Below are positions 57,385 to 64,000 of a DNA stretch of 64,000 nt, one piece after another (position 1 is the stretch's first letter; every line of letters begins with the position of its first letter). The stretch lies in the NCBI RefSeq assembly GCF_000744825.1, contig NZ_JQMR01000001.1, positions 1,296,501 to 1,360,500 of the forward strand, written 5' to 3'. The DNA is from Carnobacterium mobile DSM 4848. Lineage in GTDB: Bacteria; Bacillota; Bacilli; Lactobacillales; Carnobacteriaceae. A model generated the notes under the pieces. It was not told the DNA's origin, ran no database searches, and saw only the letters and a list, made by a program, of their open reading frames with translations. The position numbers and the translations under genes are program-made.

Positions 57385-59288
57385 AAAAAATTTTGCTCTT
57401 TGCTGTAGTTTTTCCCGATCATAACATCGTATTGCAGCAAATCATATTCTGCTAAAATTTGCTGCGTTTTCGCAGACAAGTCAAGACGTTCTTGTTTTGG
57501 CTCTTGATCGTTGTCTTCCAAATAAATCCCTTTTTCAAAAGCTGGCAATGTTTGTTCTAAAGCCATCAACAGTGCATGATAAGGCGAAACTGGAGCGTTC
57601 GCTACTTTTAACACATGGTTCATAAAATAAATAGGGCTGATGGTTCCAAGTGCTTCTTTTTCGGTCTTTCTGGAAGAAGCGATCAGCAAAGGCGTCTGGT
57701 GCATCGTTAATTCACTGTTGGCGCCTAAAACTTCTTCGCCATAAAAACCGGGCAAGTGATCGCCCCAAAAGACAACGATTGTTTCTTGATCAAACTTTTT
57801 CAGATCTTTCAAAAAATCTGCTAATGCAGTATCGCTATAAGCTATCCCTTGATAGTAATGAGCTGCTTCATTATTATCGGCTGTTCCTTGTGCAGAAAAC
57901 GTTGTAGAAGGATAATTTTGGCCATACGGCATATGATTTTGCATGGTCACTAAATGAATAAAATCTGCTTCTTTTGTTTGGTTTAACTGTTTGATCACTT
58001 CTTGGTAAGCCGATCGATCAGAAATATAGGAATTATTTTCAATTGTCTGATGATACGTCATCGTTTGATCGTATAAAAATGTATCAAATCCCATCTCACT
58101 GTAGACTTGTTTGCGTTTGTACATTGAAGTGTTATATGGATGAATAGCAGTAGTCTGATGTCCTGTTTCTTTTAAATACGTTACGAGTGACGGCAATTCT
58201 TTCATACGAGTCGCCATCTGAGTATAAGGGGTACTTAAATTAGGCGCAAAAGGTTCCATTGACAAACCTGTTAAGGCTTCAAATTCTATATTTGCCGTTC
58301 CGCCGCCATACCCTTGGGACAACATTTCCCCACTTGTCTCTTGGCTCATCAGCTGTCTGATTTGAGGCAAGGGATCATCAGATACGTCAACACCGTTTAA
58401 TTGAGTAGGATCTGAAAAACTTTCGTTCATAACATAGACAATATTTACGTCATCCAACTTGCTCGTTCTTGTTTGATTGATCTGCTCTGCTTGTTTTTGG
58501 TATTTGGTAACGAGTTGTTCTATTCTTTTTTTCGAATAATCGGCTGGCTGCTCCATTGGCGTAACATTTAAATTGTATAAAAAGCCGCCAACAAAACCAT
58601 TATTGTAGTAGTTCATTTCTTGGCTGTAAGGAATCCAGTAAGCATAATCGTTATAAGCTGCTTTAACTAAATTTCCAGAATCGTTAAATCCATAAACATA
58701 GGCCAGCAAACCACTGGATAATAGCCATACTCCTATTCTAATTATTCTGTAAATGGACTTATGGTGCGAGTCTTTTTGTTTTACTCGTTTACGAGACTGT
58801 TTAATTAGCCAATAAATGACAGCTAAGCTGATTATGAATAAGAATAGGATAGACAACACTGTTTTGCCGTTTACCATTTGAAGTAAAAAAGGCAAATTGG
58901 TCAACATAGAAAAATCAGATGGGTACATCGGTTCTTCACGCAGCAGCATCTTTTGTTGAGTTGCAATGCCTAATGAAATAGACAACAAAAATAAGAGAAT
59001 CATCCCGACTCGCCGACTGCCGATGAGCGCTGAAAACCAGAGATAAAGAACGAATAAGACACTGGTTCCTAGTAAAAATAATTCTGTATGCCAATGAACC
59101 ATAAACAACCAAGCCAGTTCAAAACTAAATTGGTTTTGAAAAACTTGTAACAAAAAATTTGAAAAAACAGCTCCCAACATTCCAACGGCCAACGTAATGC
59201 CTATTTCTTTTACTACCTGATTAAATGATCCGCGGGAAACTGAGCTGTTCTCTTTTGGTTTCAGTGGCCTACGGGAATTTCTTTCCAT
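57375..59288 (-). CDS. LtaS-like membrane phosphoglycerol transferase
   Basis: 637 residues: five membrane helices within about 29-200, then an extracellular sulfatase-type domain. Metal and catalytic motifs: VYVMNESFSDP near 284 (Glu289), SQGYGGGTANIEFEALTG with the nucleophile Thr331, and VVFWGDHLPGFYGEE near 505. This family transfers glycerol-phosphate from phosphatidylglycerol to glycolipid or other polymers (lipoteichoic acid synthesis or modification). It lies 41 bp after a GT2 glycosyltransferase, so both may act on the same polymer. Whether it is the main LtaS cannot be told. Confidence 0.85.
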   Translation of the reverse strand: MERNSRRPLKPKENSSVSRGSFNQVVKEIGITLAVGMLGAVFSNFLLQVFQNQFSFELAWLFMVHWHTELFLLGTSVLFVLYLWFSALIGSRRVGMILLFLLSISLGIATQQKMLLREEPMYPSDFSMLTNLPFLLQMVNGKTVLSILFLFIISLAVIYWLIKQSRKRVKQKDSHHKSIYRIIRIGVWLLSSGLLAYVYGFNDSGNLVKAAYNDYAYWIPYSQEMNYYNNGFVGGFLYNLNVTPMEQPADYSKKRIEQLVTKYQKQAEQINQTRTSKLDDVNIVYVMNESFSDPTQLNGVDVSDDPLPQIRQLMSQETSGEMLSQGYGGGTANIEFEALTGLSMEPFAPNLSTPYTQMATRMKELPSLVTYLKETGHQTTAIHPYNTSMYKRKQVYSEMGFDTFLYDQTMTYHQTIENNSYISDRSAYQEVIKQLNQTKEADFIHLVTMQNHMPYGQNYPSTTFSAQGTADNNEAAHYYQGIAYSDTALADFLKDLKKFDQETIVVFWGDHLPGFYGEEVLGANSELTMHQTPLLIASSRKTEKEALGTISPIYFMNHVLKVANAPVSPYHALLMALEQTLPAFEKGIYLEDNDQEPKQERLDLSAKTQQILAEYDLLQYDVMIGKNYSKEQNFFSN

Positions 59289-59329
59289 TTTTTCATCCCT
59301 TCTTTACTGCAAAAAATCTGCATACTTCG

Positions 59330-60289
59330 CTACTGCTTTTTTTCTTTTTCAGTTTGATCTGTTTCTTTTAAAATATATAATGGTCGTCTTTTCGTTTCTA
59401 AATACGTTTTTCCTAAATACTTTCCTACAATCCCTAAACAAAATAACTGAAGACCACCAACCGCAAGCATGATCGTTACTAATGAAGGCCACCCTGCTGT
59501 CGGGTCTCCAAAGATCAAAGCTCGAACAACAATAAACAGCAAGAAAAACATCGCTGCCAGAAAGGAAAACAACCCAATAAATGAAGCAAAAGTTAAAGGA
59601 AATTCAGAAAAATTAATGATGGCTTCTAAAGAATAATTGAATAATCCCCAAAAAGACCAAGACGTTTTTCCAGCTACCCGTTCTTTATTTTCATAAGGCA
59701 AATAATAGGTTTCAAATCCTACCCAGCTAAAAATGCCTTTTGAAAAACGATTTACTTCACCAAGCGAAAGAACGGCTTCTACCATTCTTCTGGTCATTAA
59801 GCGATAATCTCTAGCGCCATCCACAAATTCTGTATCAGAAATGCGATTCATCAATCGATAAAAGCAATTCGCAAAAAAAGAACGAATAGGAGGTTCCCCA
59901 TTGCGCGTTATGCGCCGGGTACCAATACAGTCATATTCCTTCGTCCGCAATAACTCCAGCATTTCCGGCAACAATTCAGGCGGATCTTGCAGATCGGCAT
60001 CCATTACTGCAATATAATCACCTGTAGCATACTGCAATCCAGCTATTAAAGCCGCTTCTTTTCCGAAATTTCTGGAAAAGGATAAGTAATGAACTCGTTT
60101 TGTATCTTGTGCTGCAAATTTTTTAAGAGTATTTAATGTCTGATCTTTTGAACCATCATCTATAAAAATATACTCAATGTCTGCCTGTTTAAGGTTTTTG
60201 CGGGTCTCCTCTAAAGCTGCATAGAAAAAAGGCAAAGCCAGTTCTTCATTAAAACAAGGAACAACAATTGAGATTTGTTCTATTTTCAC
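59330..60289 (-). CDS. GT2 polyprenyl-phosphate glycosyltransferase, CsbB/GtrB-like
   Basis: 319 residues: GT-A catalytic domain with VVPCFNEE near 9, IDDGSKDQT near 44 and MDADLQDPPELLPEM near 96, followed by two membrane helices (about 232-260 and 270-290). This layout loads a sugar on undecaprenyl phosphate for transfer to teichoic acid or other envelope polymers outside. No flippase (GtcA) or YfhO-like acceptor transferase is adjacent; the LtaS-like gene follows directly. Confidence 0.88.
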   Translation of the reverse strand: MKIEQISIVVPCFNEELALPFFYAALEETRKNLKQADIEYIFIDDGSKDQTLNTLKKFAAQDTKRVHYLSFSRNFGKEAALIAGLQYATGDYIAVMDADLQDPPELLPEMLELLRTKEYDCIGTRRITRNGEPPIRSFFANCFYRLMNRISDTEFVDGARDYRLMTRRMVEAVLSLGEVNRFSKGIFSWVGFETYYLPYENKERVAGKTSWSFWGLFNYSLEAIINFSEFPLTFASFIGLFSFLAAMFFLLFIVVRALIFGDPTAGWPSLVTIMLAVGGLQLFCLGIVGKYLGKTYLETKRRPLYILKETDQTEKEKKQ

Positions 60290-60318
60290 GGTTTTCTCCC
60301 TTTCTTCCTATCTAAAAA

Positions 60319-60360
60319 AACAAGCTATTCCAGTTTGAATTATTTAGCGGAATAGCTGTT
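60319..60360 (-). terminator. Terminator after nadE
   Basis: AACAAGCTATTCC (60319-60331) pairs with GGAATAGCTGTT (60349-60360) with one bulged A, 9 bp past the nadE stop. Confidence 0.65.
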
Positions 60361-60368
60361 ACCTTTCT

Positions 60369-61196
60369 TTATTTCCAAAAATCATCAAAGAGAGAAATAG
60401 GCAAATGACGCTTGTGCTGAGTTTTCAAATACCATGTTTCTATTTGTGCTGCAACTGTCGGATCTACTTCTTTTCCTTCAAGGTAGTTGTCAATGTCTTC
60501 ATAGGTAACACCTAAAGCTACTTCATCTGCTATTCCCGGTTTATTTTCTTCTAAATCAGCTGTCGGGATTTTCAAATACAAATGTTCTGGGGCTCCCAAT
60601 GCTTGCAGCAATGCTCTTCCTTGTCGTTTATTCAATCGAGTCAACGGTGTAAGATCTGAAGCACCATCGCCAAATTTAGTATAAAAACCGGTTACTGCTT
60701 CAGCAGCATGATCCGTTCCAATTACTGCACCTTGACGCATCCCAGCAACAGCATATTGAACAATCATCCGTTGGCGAGCTTTGATATTCCCCTTAACGAA
60801 ATCGCTTACCTCTACACCGGTTTCTTTTAAGGTTTGAACCGTTGCATCGACTGCTGGTTTGATATTAACTCGTATGCTTTCATCTGCTCCAATAAACGCT
60901 ACTGCATCAATTGCATCTTGCTCATCAGCTTGTTCACCGTAAGGCAAGCGGATCGCAATAAAGCGGTAATCAGAATCTCCTGTTTCTTTGCGCATTTCAG
61001 CCATAGCCATTTGGCTTAATTTTCCTCCAAGTGTTGAATCTTGCCCTCCGCTGATTCCTAATACTAAGGTTTTTAAAAACGGATTTTTACGCAAGTACGT
61101 TTTTAGAAAATCAATACTTTTTCGTATTTCTAACTGTACATTGATTTCCGGAGCTACGTGCATTTCTTTAATGATTTGATTTTGTAATTTTGTCAT
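60369..61196 (-). CDS. nadE: NH3-dependent NAD+ synthetase
   Basis: Final step of NAD synthesis: amidates nicotinic acid adenine dinucleotide. 275 residues with the ATP-pyrophosphatase P-loop [13 protein letters not shown] near 48 and [22 protein letters not shown] near 160. The length fits the short, ammonia-using form without a glutaminase domain. Downstream of pncB in the same direction, but separated by a terminator and a 256-bp insert, with its own promoter. Confidence 0.96.
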   Translation of the reverse strand: MTKLQNQIIKEMHVAPEINVQLEIRKSIDFLKTYLRKNPFLKTLVLGISGGQDSTLGGKLSQMAMAEMRKETGDSDYRFIAIRLPYGEQADEQDAIDAVAFIGADESIRVNIKPAVDATVQTLKETGVEVSDFVKGNIKARQRMIVQYAVAGMRQGAVIGTDHAAEAVTGFYTKFGDGASDLTPLTRLNKRQGRALLQALGAPEHLYLKIPTADLEENKPGIADEVALGVTYEDIDNYLEGKEVDPTVAAQIETWYLKTQHKRHLPISLFDDFWK

Positions 61197-61233
61197 TTAT
61201 TCCGCCCTCATTTCATCTATTTTCTATTATTTT

Positions 61234-61242
61234 AGTATAGCA
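61234..61242 (-). promoter_or_regulatory. Extended -10 promoter of nadE
   Basis: On the minus strand TGC-TATACT (complement of 61234-61242) lies about 38 bp upstream of nadE. No good -35 is seen at 17 bp, as expected for an extended -10 promoter. Confidence 0.55.
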
Positions 61243-61400
61243 TAATTCATGCAACGGCTCTATTTTTTCAATTTATCTACAAAAAAAATGCTCCCTTTCT
61301 CTTGAGTAAAATAGGAAAATGAGGACATTTTTTTGTTAATAGCAAGATCTTATTGATTTAATCGGAAATAGATAGGATTTTTACACTCGTTATCGTATTC

Positions 61401-61454
61401 AAAAAAATTTACGTGCCTTAAGTAATAGCATGTATTACACTTAGGGCACGTAAA
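61401..61454 (-). terminator. Strong minus-strand terminator inside the pncB-nadE gap
   Basis: TTTACGTGCCCTAAGT (minus) pairs with ACTTAAGGCACGTAAA, extended by AATA/TATT with a 2-nt bulge, and T7 follows. No gene ends here, so it belongs to an RNA starting within 61455-61560 or to a leader. Confidence 0.75.
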
Positions 61455-61556
61455 AGCGATTTGCCTACCTTAACGATTGAATGTTAAGTGACTTATGGTC
61501 CTTAAAAGAGGTCGGAACGCCCTACCCTCTATATTTCATGCTAATTTCAATTTATC
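61401..61556 (-). ncRNA. Candidate small RNA ending at the orphan terminator
   Basis: About 105 nt between the pncB terminator and the orphan terminator contain a CTTAAC/GTTAAG hairpin and GC-richer blocks (GGGTAGGGCG, AAGGACC) unlike the AT-rich surroundings. No open frame with a ribosome site was seen and no known RNA family was recognised. Support is structural only. Confidence 0.3.
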
Positions 61557-61560
61557 TATA

Positions 61561-61591
61561 AAAAAAAGAACCCTTTAGAGGTTCTTTTTTT
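61561..61591 (-). terminator. Terminator after pncB
   Basis: A7-GAACC pairs with GGTTC-T7 (61561-61572 with 61580-61591), 20 bp past the pncB stop. Confidence 0.85.
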
Positions 61592-61610
61592 TAGGATCCG
61601 TTAAACAGGT

Positions 61611-63077
61611 TTATTGAATTTGTTGATTGATACTTTTACGTATGGCTGCAATGGAATTCATCTTATGATCCCAAGCAGTTTGCGACAAGTCAACAGGATA
61701 AGCCTCAGGGTTTAAGCTGCGCTTGTATTCTTCCCATAATGAATTCAAACTGGCAATCGCATATTCTTTGATTTCTCCAAGAGTCGGCAAAGAATAAACC
61801 AGTTCCCCTTCAGCAATGATTTCTTTTAATAAAGGACGGGCTGTAAAGTTTGTAACCGTTTTGTTGATATAGGTATGCACCGGATGGAACATAAACAATT
61901 CTTTTGCTTCATCCGGTTTTTCTTCCCATAACGTAATATAATCTCCTTCAGATTTTCCGTCATCGTTTCCAGTGATCCGCCATACCTGTTTTTTCCCAGG
62001 CGTAGATACTTTTTCAGCGTTGCTGGAGATTTTCATGGTATCTACCATTTTGCCATTTTCGTCTTCAATGGAAACTAATTTATATACTGCACCTAACGCT
62101 GGTTGGTCATATGCCGTAATCAATTTTGTTCCGACACCCCAAACGTCTATTTTAGCTCCTTGCATTCGTAAGTTTAAAATTGTTTTTTCATCTAAATCAT
62201 TAGATGCGTAAATTTTAGCTTCGGGAAATCCAGCTTCATCTAATTGTTGGCGAACTTTTTTTGAAATATAGGCCATATCACCACTATCTAAGCGAACGCC
62301 TAAAAAATTGATTTTGTCGCCCATTTCTTTCGCTACTTTAATAGCCGTCGGTACACCGGATTTCAACGTATCATACGTGTCTATTAAGAATACACAGTCT
62401 TTATGCGTCATTGCGTAAGCTTTAAACGCATCGTAGTCATTCCGATATACTTGTACCAATGAGTGCGCATGTGTTCCGCTTGCTGGGATATTAAATATTT
62501 TAGCCGCACGAACGTTGCTTGTGGCATCACAACCGCCGATATAAGCCGCTCTAGTTCCCCAAATCGCCGCATCCATTTCTTGCGCTCTTCTTGAACCAAA
62601 TTCCAATACCGGATCACTTCCAACAACAGATTTGATTTGAGAAGCTTTCGTTGCAATCAATGTTTGAAAATTAACAATATTTAAAATAGCTGTTTCAACA
62701 AACTGACAATCGAATAAAGGGCCTTCCACTTGGAGGATCGGTTCATTAGCAAAAACAACTTCTCCTTCAATCATCGAACGGATAGTCCCTCTAAATTTGA
62801 ACTCAGCAAGGTAATTTAAAAAGTCTTCTGGATATTGTCCCACTTCCCGCAAATAGCTGATATCCGATTCTGAAAAGGTCAAGTTTTTTATATATGTTAC
62901 GACGCGTTCCAGACCAGCAAAAACAGCATAACCACTTTCAAAGGGATTATTTCTAAAGTAGCACTCAAATATAGCATGTTTATCTGCTTTTCCTAGCTCC
63001 CAATACGTTTGCATCATATTAATTTGATACAAATCTGTATGTAATGCCCAGCTATCATCTGGATAAATCCTGTTCAT
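61611..63077 (-). CDS. pncB: Nicotinate phosphoribosyltransferase
   Basis: Joins nicotinate to PRPP, giving nicotinate mononucleotide for NAD salvage; nadE completes the pathway. About 488 residues from the ATG at 63077 (GGGAG 8 nt upstream; five further codons are in frame). Motifs: HTDLYQINMMQTYW near 13, LEFGSRRAQEMDAAIWGTRAAYIGG near 158, GTHAHSLVQ near 200 and LDSGDMAYISKK near 262. Confidence 0.95.
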   Translation of the reverse strand: MNRIYPDDSWALHTDLYQINMMQTYWELGKADKHAIFECYFRNNPFESGYAVFAGLERVVTYIKNLTFSESDISYLREVGQYPEDFLNYLAEFKFRGTIRSMIEGEVVFANEPILQVEGPLFDCQFVETAILNIVNFQTLIATKASQIKSVVGSDPVLEFGSRRAQEMDAAIWGTRAAYIGGCDATSNVRAAKIFNIPASGTHAHSLVQVYRNDYDAFKAYAMTHKDCVFLIDTYDTLKSGVPTAIKVAKEMGDKINFLGVRLDSGDMAYISKKVRQQLDEAGFPEAKIYASNDLDEKTILNLRMQGAKIDVWGVGTKLITAYDQPALGAVYKLVSIEDENGKMVDTMKISSNAEKVSTPGKKQVWRITGNDDGKSEGDYITLWEEKPDEAKELFMFHPVHTYINKTVTNFTARPLLKEIIAEGELVYSLPTLGEIKEYAIASLNSLWEEYKRSLNPEAYPVDLSQTAWDHKMNSIAAIRKSINQQIQ

Positions 63078-63273
63078 GTTATTCGCTCCCAACTACTGAT
63101 TTACTTTCTTACTTATCGTCCTTCATCATACCATAAATTAGCAAAAAACACTTTTCAGAAACTATTTTGTTTGTGTCAAGTTTTTCTCGAGCGTCCTATT
63201 CCTTCACTAGTTTAGGCACTCTATTTTTGTACACCCATCAGCTACCGCACGGCTCCGCCGCTTGCTGGCCCAT

Positions 63274-63317
63274 CTTTTGGAAGAACGTTCCTAAAACCAG
63301 GAACCTTCTCCCAAAAG
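63274..63317 (-). terminator. Terminator of the partial ISLre2 transposase
   Basis: A 19-bp stem with three non-canonical positions (63274-63292 with 63299-63317) and a 6-nt loop, just past the stop. Confidence 0.7.
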
Positions 63318-63324
63318 ACAGGAA

Positions 63325-64000
63325 TTAACGAAAACTTTTAATTAATTGTCCTATTGCCGATGAACGAGAGGCATACAATGGAATGATCCCATTCTTTGCC
63401 CCGACTGACTGCCGTGTTTTCTCATGCAATAACGACGATAAACGAACCGTTTGGTTCAGCTTGCGTTGTTGTCTCGCACTTCTATTTTGTTGGTGAAGAT
63501 AGTCTTCACGCAAGGTGTGATTGAACATCCCTTGTTTTACCTTTACCATAGCTTCGCAACCTTCTGCACTCCAATGCATTCCTCGCTTTTTCATGCGAAA
63601 AGAGATGTGTCGTTGATTCGACTCCATTGCGCCTAATCCTCTGGCGCCTTTCGGAGCCTGTTCTACTTTTTCGCGCCAATCGAAAATCCGATCCCAATTC
63701 CGTAAAACATAGGTTCTAAATGTATTCAGTTTTTCCACTGCTGCTGTTTCGTCTAACGTACTTTCATACGTATCCAGCCAAATAGTTAAATGATCTAAAT
63801 CATGCGTCTTTAATGCTTGCTTGACCTGCTGTTTAAAAACGTTAGTTTTCACGCCAAATGCACGATTCAAGCCTTGGAAGACATGATAAGAGTCTAGCTG
63901 ATTGAGAACGGGATAATTCGATTGAGAAAAAGCTTCTTGGAATCTATCTGCAGTATAGCCTTGTCCACCGTCACTATTGGTAATGACTTGGGCTTGTTGT
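63325..64000 (-). CDS. ISLre2-family transposase, 5' part outside window
   Basis: The frame is open from 63999 to the stop at 63325 (about 224 residues seen). It begins with QAQVITNSDGGQGYTADRF, which aligns with the second-aspartate motif of the transposase at 54125, and has GLGAMESNQRHISFRMKKRGMHWSAEG with the catalytic Glu. The C-terminus PLYASRSSAIGQLIKSF parallels the PHVSRSSSTGNLSAIF end of that protein. The sequences differ widely, so this is a distinct ISLre2 member. Confidence 0.88.
   Translation of the reverse strand, partial: QQAQVITNSDGGQGYTADRFQEAFSQSNYPVLNQLDSYHVFQGLNRAFGVKTNVFKQQVKQALKTHDLDHLTIWLDTYESTLDETAAVEKLNTFRTYVLRNWDRIFDWREKVEQAPKGARGLGAMESNQRHISFRMKKRGMHWSAEGCEAMVKVKQGMFNHTLREDYLHQQNRSARQQRKLNQTVRLSSLLHEKTRQSVGAKNGIIPLYASRSSAIGQLIKSFR

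Larger units (their letters stand above)
61266..61567. repeat. 23-bp direct repeats bounding a 256-bp insert
   Basis: TTTCAATTTATCTA, then C or T, then A8 occurs at 61266-61288 and 61545-61567, one mismatch in 23. The bracketed 61289-61544 has no gene but a hairpin-forming stretch and a terminator. Collapsing one repeat would place the nadE promoter directly after the pncB terminator, so the segment looks like an insertion. Confidence 0.6.
63169..64000 (-). mobile_element. Partial ISLre2-family element, continues beyond window
   Basis: The left boundary near 63169 reads GTTTGTGTCAAGTTTTTCTC, close to the ISLre2 end at 55796 read inward (GTTAGTGTCAAGATATTCTC). The transposase runs off the right edge, so the other end and the target duplication cannot be checked. 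Confidence 0.75.

Noticed and set aside
61401-61560. Known riboswitch or T-box for NAD genes
   Set aside because: No T-box AGGGTGG-type motif or other class I can recognise. It is kept only as an unassigned RNA candidate.

Overview
The window looks like chromosome from a low-GC Gram-positive of the order Lactobacillales, most likely Carnobacteriaceae (Carnobacterium-like). This rests on gene content, gene order and AT-rich codon use, not on a database search. Nearly all host genes are on the minus strand. No rRNA, tRNA, CRISPR array or prophage was seen.

Layout. 0-1.1 kb: 3' part of rpoN (+). 1.2-7.6 kb: a Bacillus yvcD-trxB-rapZ-yvcK-whiA type cluster with a phosphoglucomutase gene inserted. 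7.8-9.7 kb: a DDE insertion sequence, then a 51-bp tandem repeat. 9.7-16.1 kb: hprK-lgt-gpsA-galU and a yvlBCD-like envelope-stress set. 16.2-21.2 kb: uvrA behind a LexA box, an HD-domain hydrolase and an orphan CzrA-type zinc repressor, with two copies of a 252/260-bp MITE. 21.2-34.4 kb: two complete high-affinity phosphate (pst-phoU) operons, each with 11-bp-phased PhoP-box-like repeats, plus phoPR. The PstS next to phoPR appears circularly permuted. A 52-bp x 8 tandem array separates the operons. 34.4-46.8 kb: MinJ-like PDZ protein, CwlO/PcsB-like hydrolase with ftsEX, prfB with its programmed frameshift, secA, long-form hpf, comFA-comFC and a DegV protein. 47-53.9 kb: a YigZ-family gene, two LCP wall-polymer ligase genes around tagO, and the nagA-nagB-nagR amino-sugar operon with an operator inside its promoter. 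53.9-57.4 kb: an ISLre2-family element nested in an IS1202-like element, both with resolvable target duplications. 57.4-63.1 kb: an LtaS-like phosphoglycerol transferase, a GT2 glycosyltransferase, nadE and pncB. 63.2 kb to the end: part of a second ISLre2-family element.

How the genes fit together. Much of the window serves the cell envelope: lgt, the yvlBCD set, ftsEX with its peptidoglycan hydrolase, LCP/TagO, LtaS-like, and nagAB feeding UDP-GlcNAc balance. A second theme is phosphate supply: PhoPR probably controls both pst operons and sits beside the wall genes, as teichoic acids are a major phosphate sink. The core genes are intact and conventional. The unusual material is the permuted PstS and the intergenic DNA: MITEs, phased minisatellites, nested elements and a 256-bp insert with a terminator. 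These segments tend to lie just downstream of terminators of minus-strand genes.
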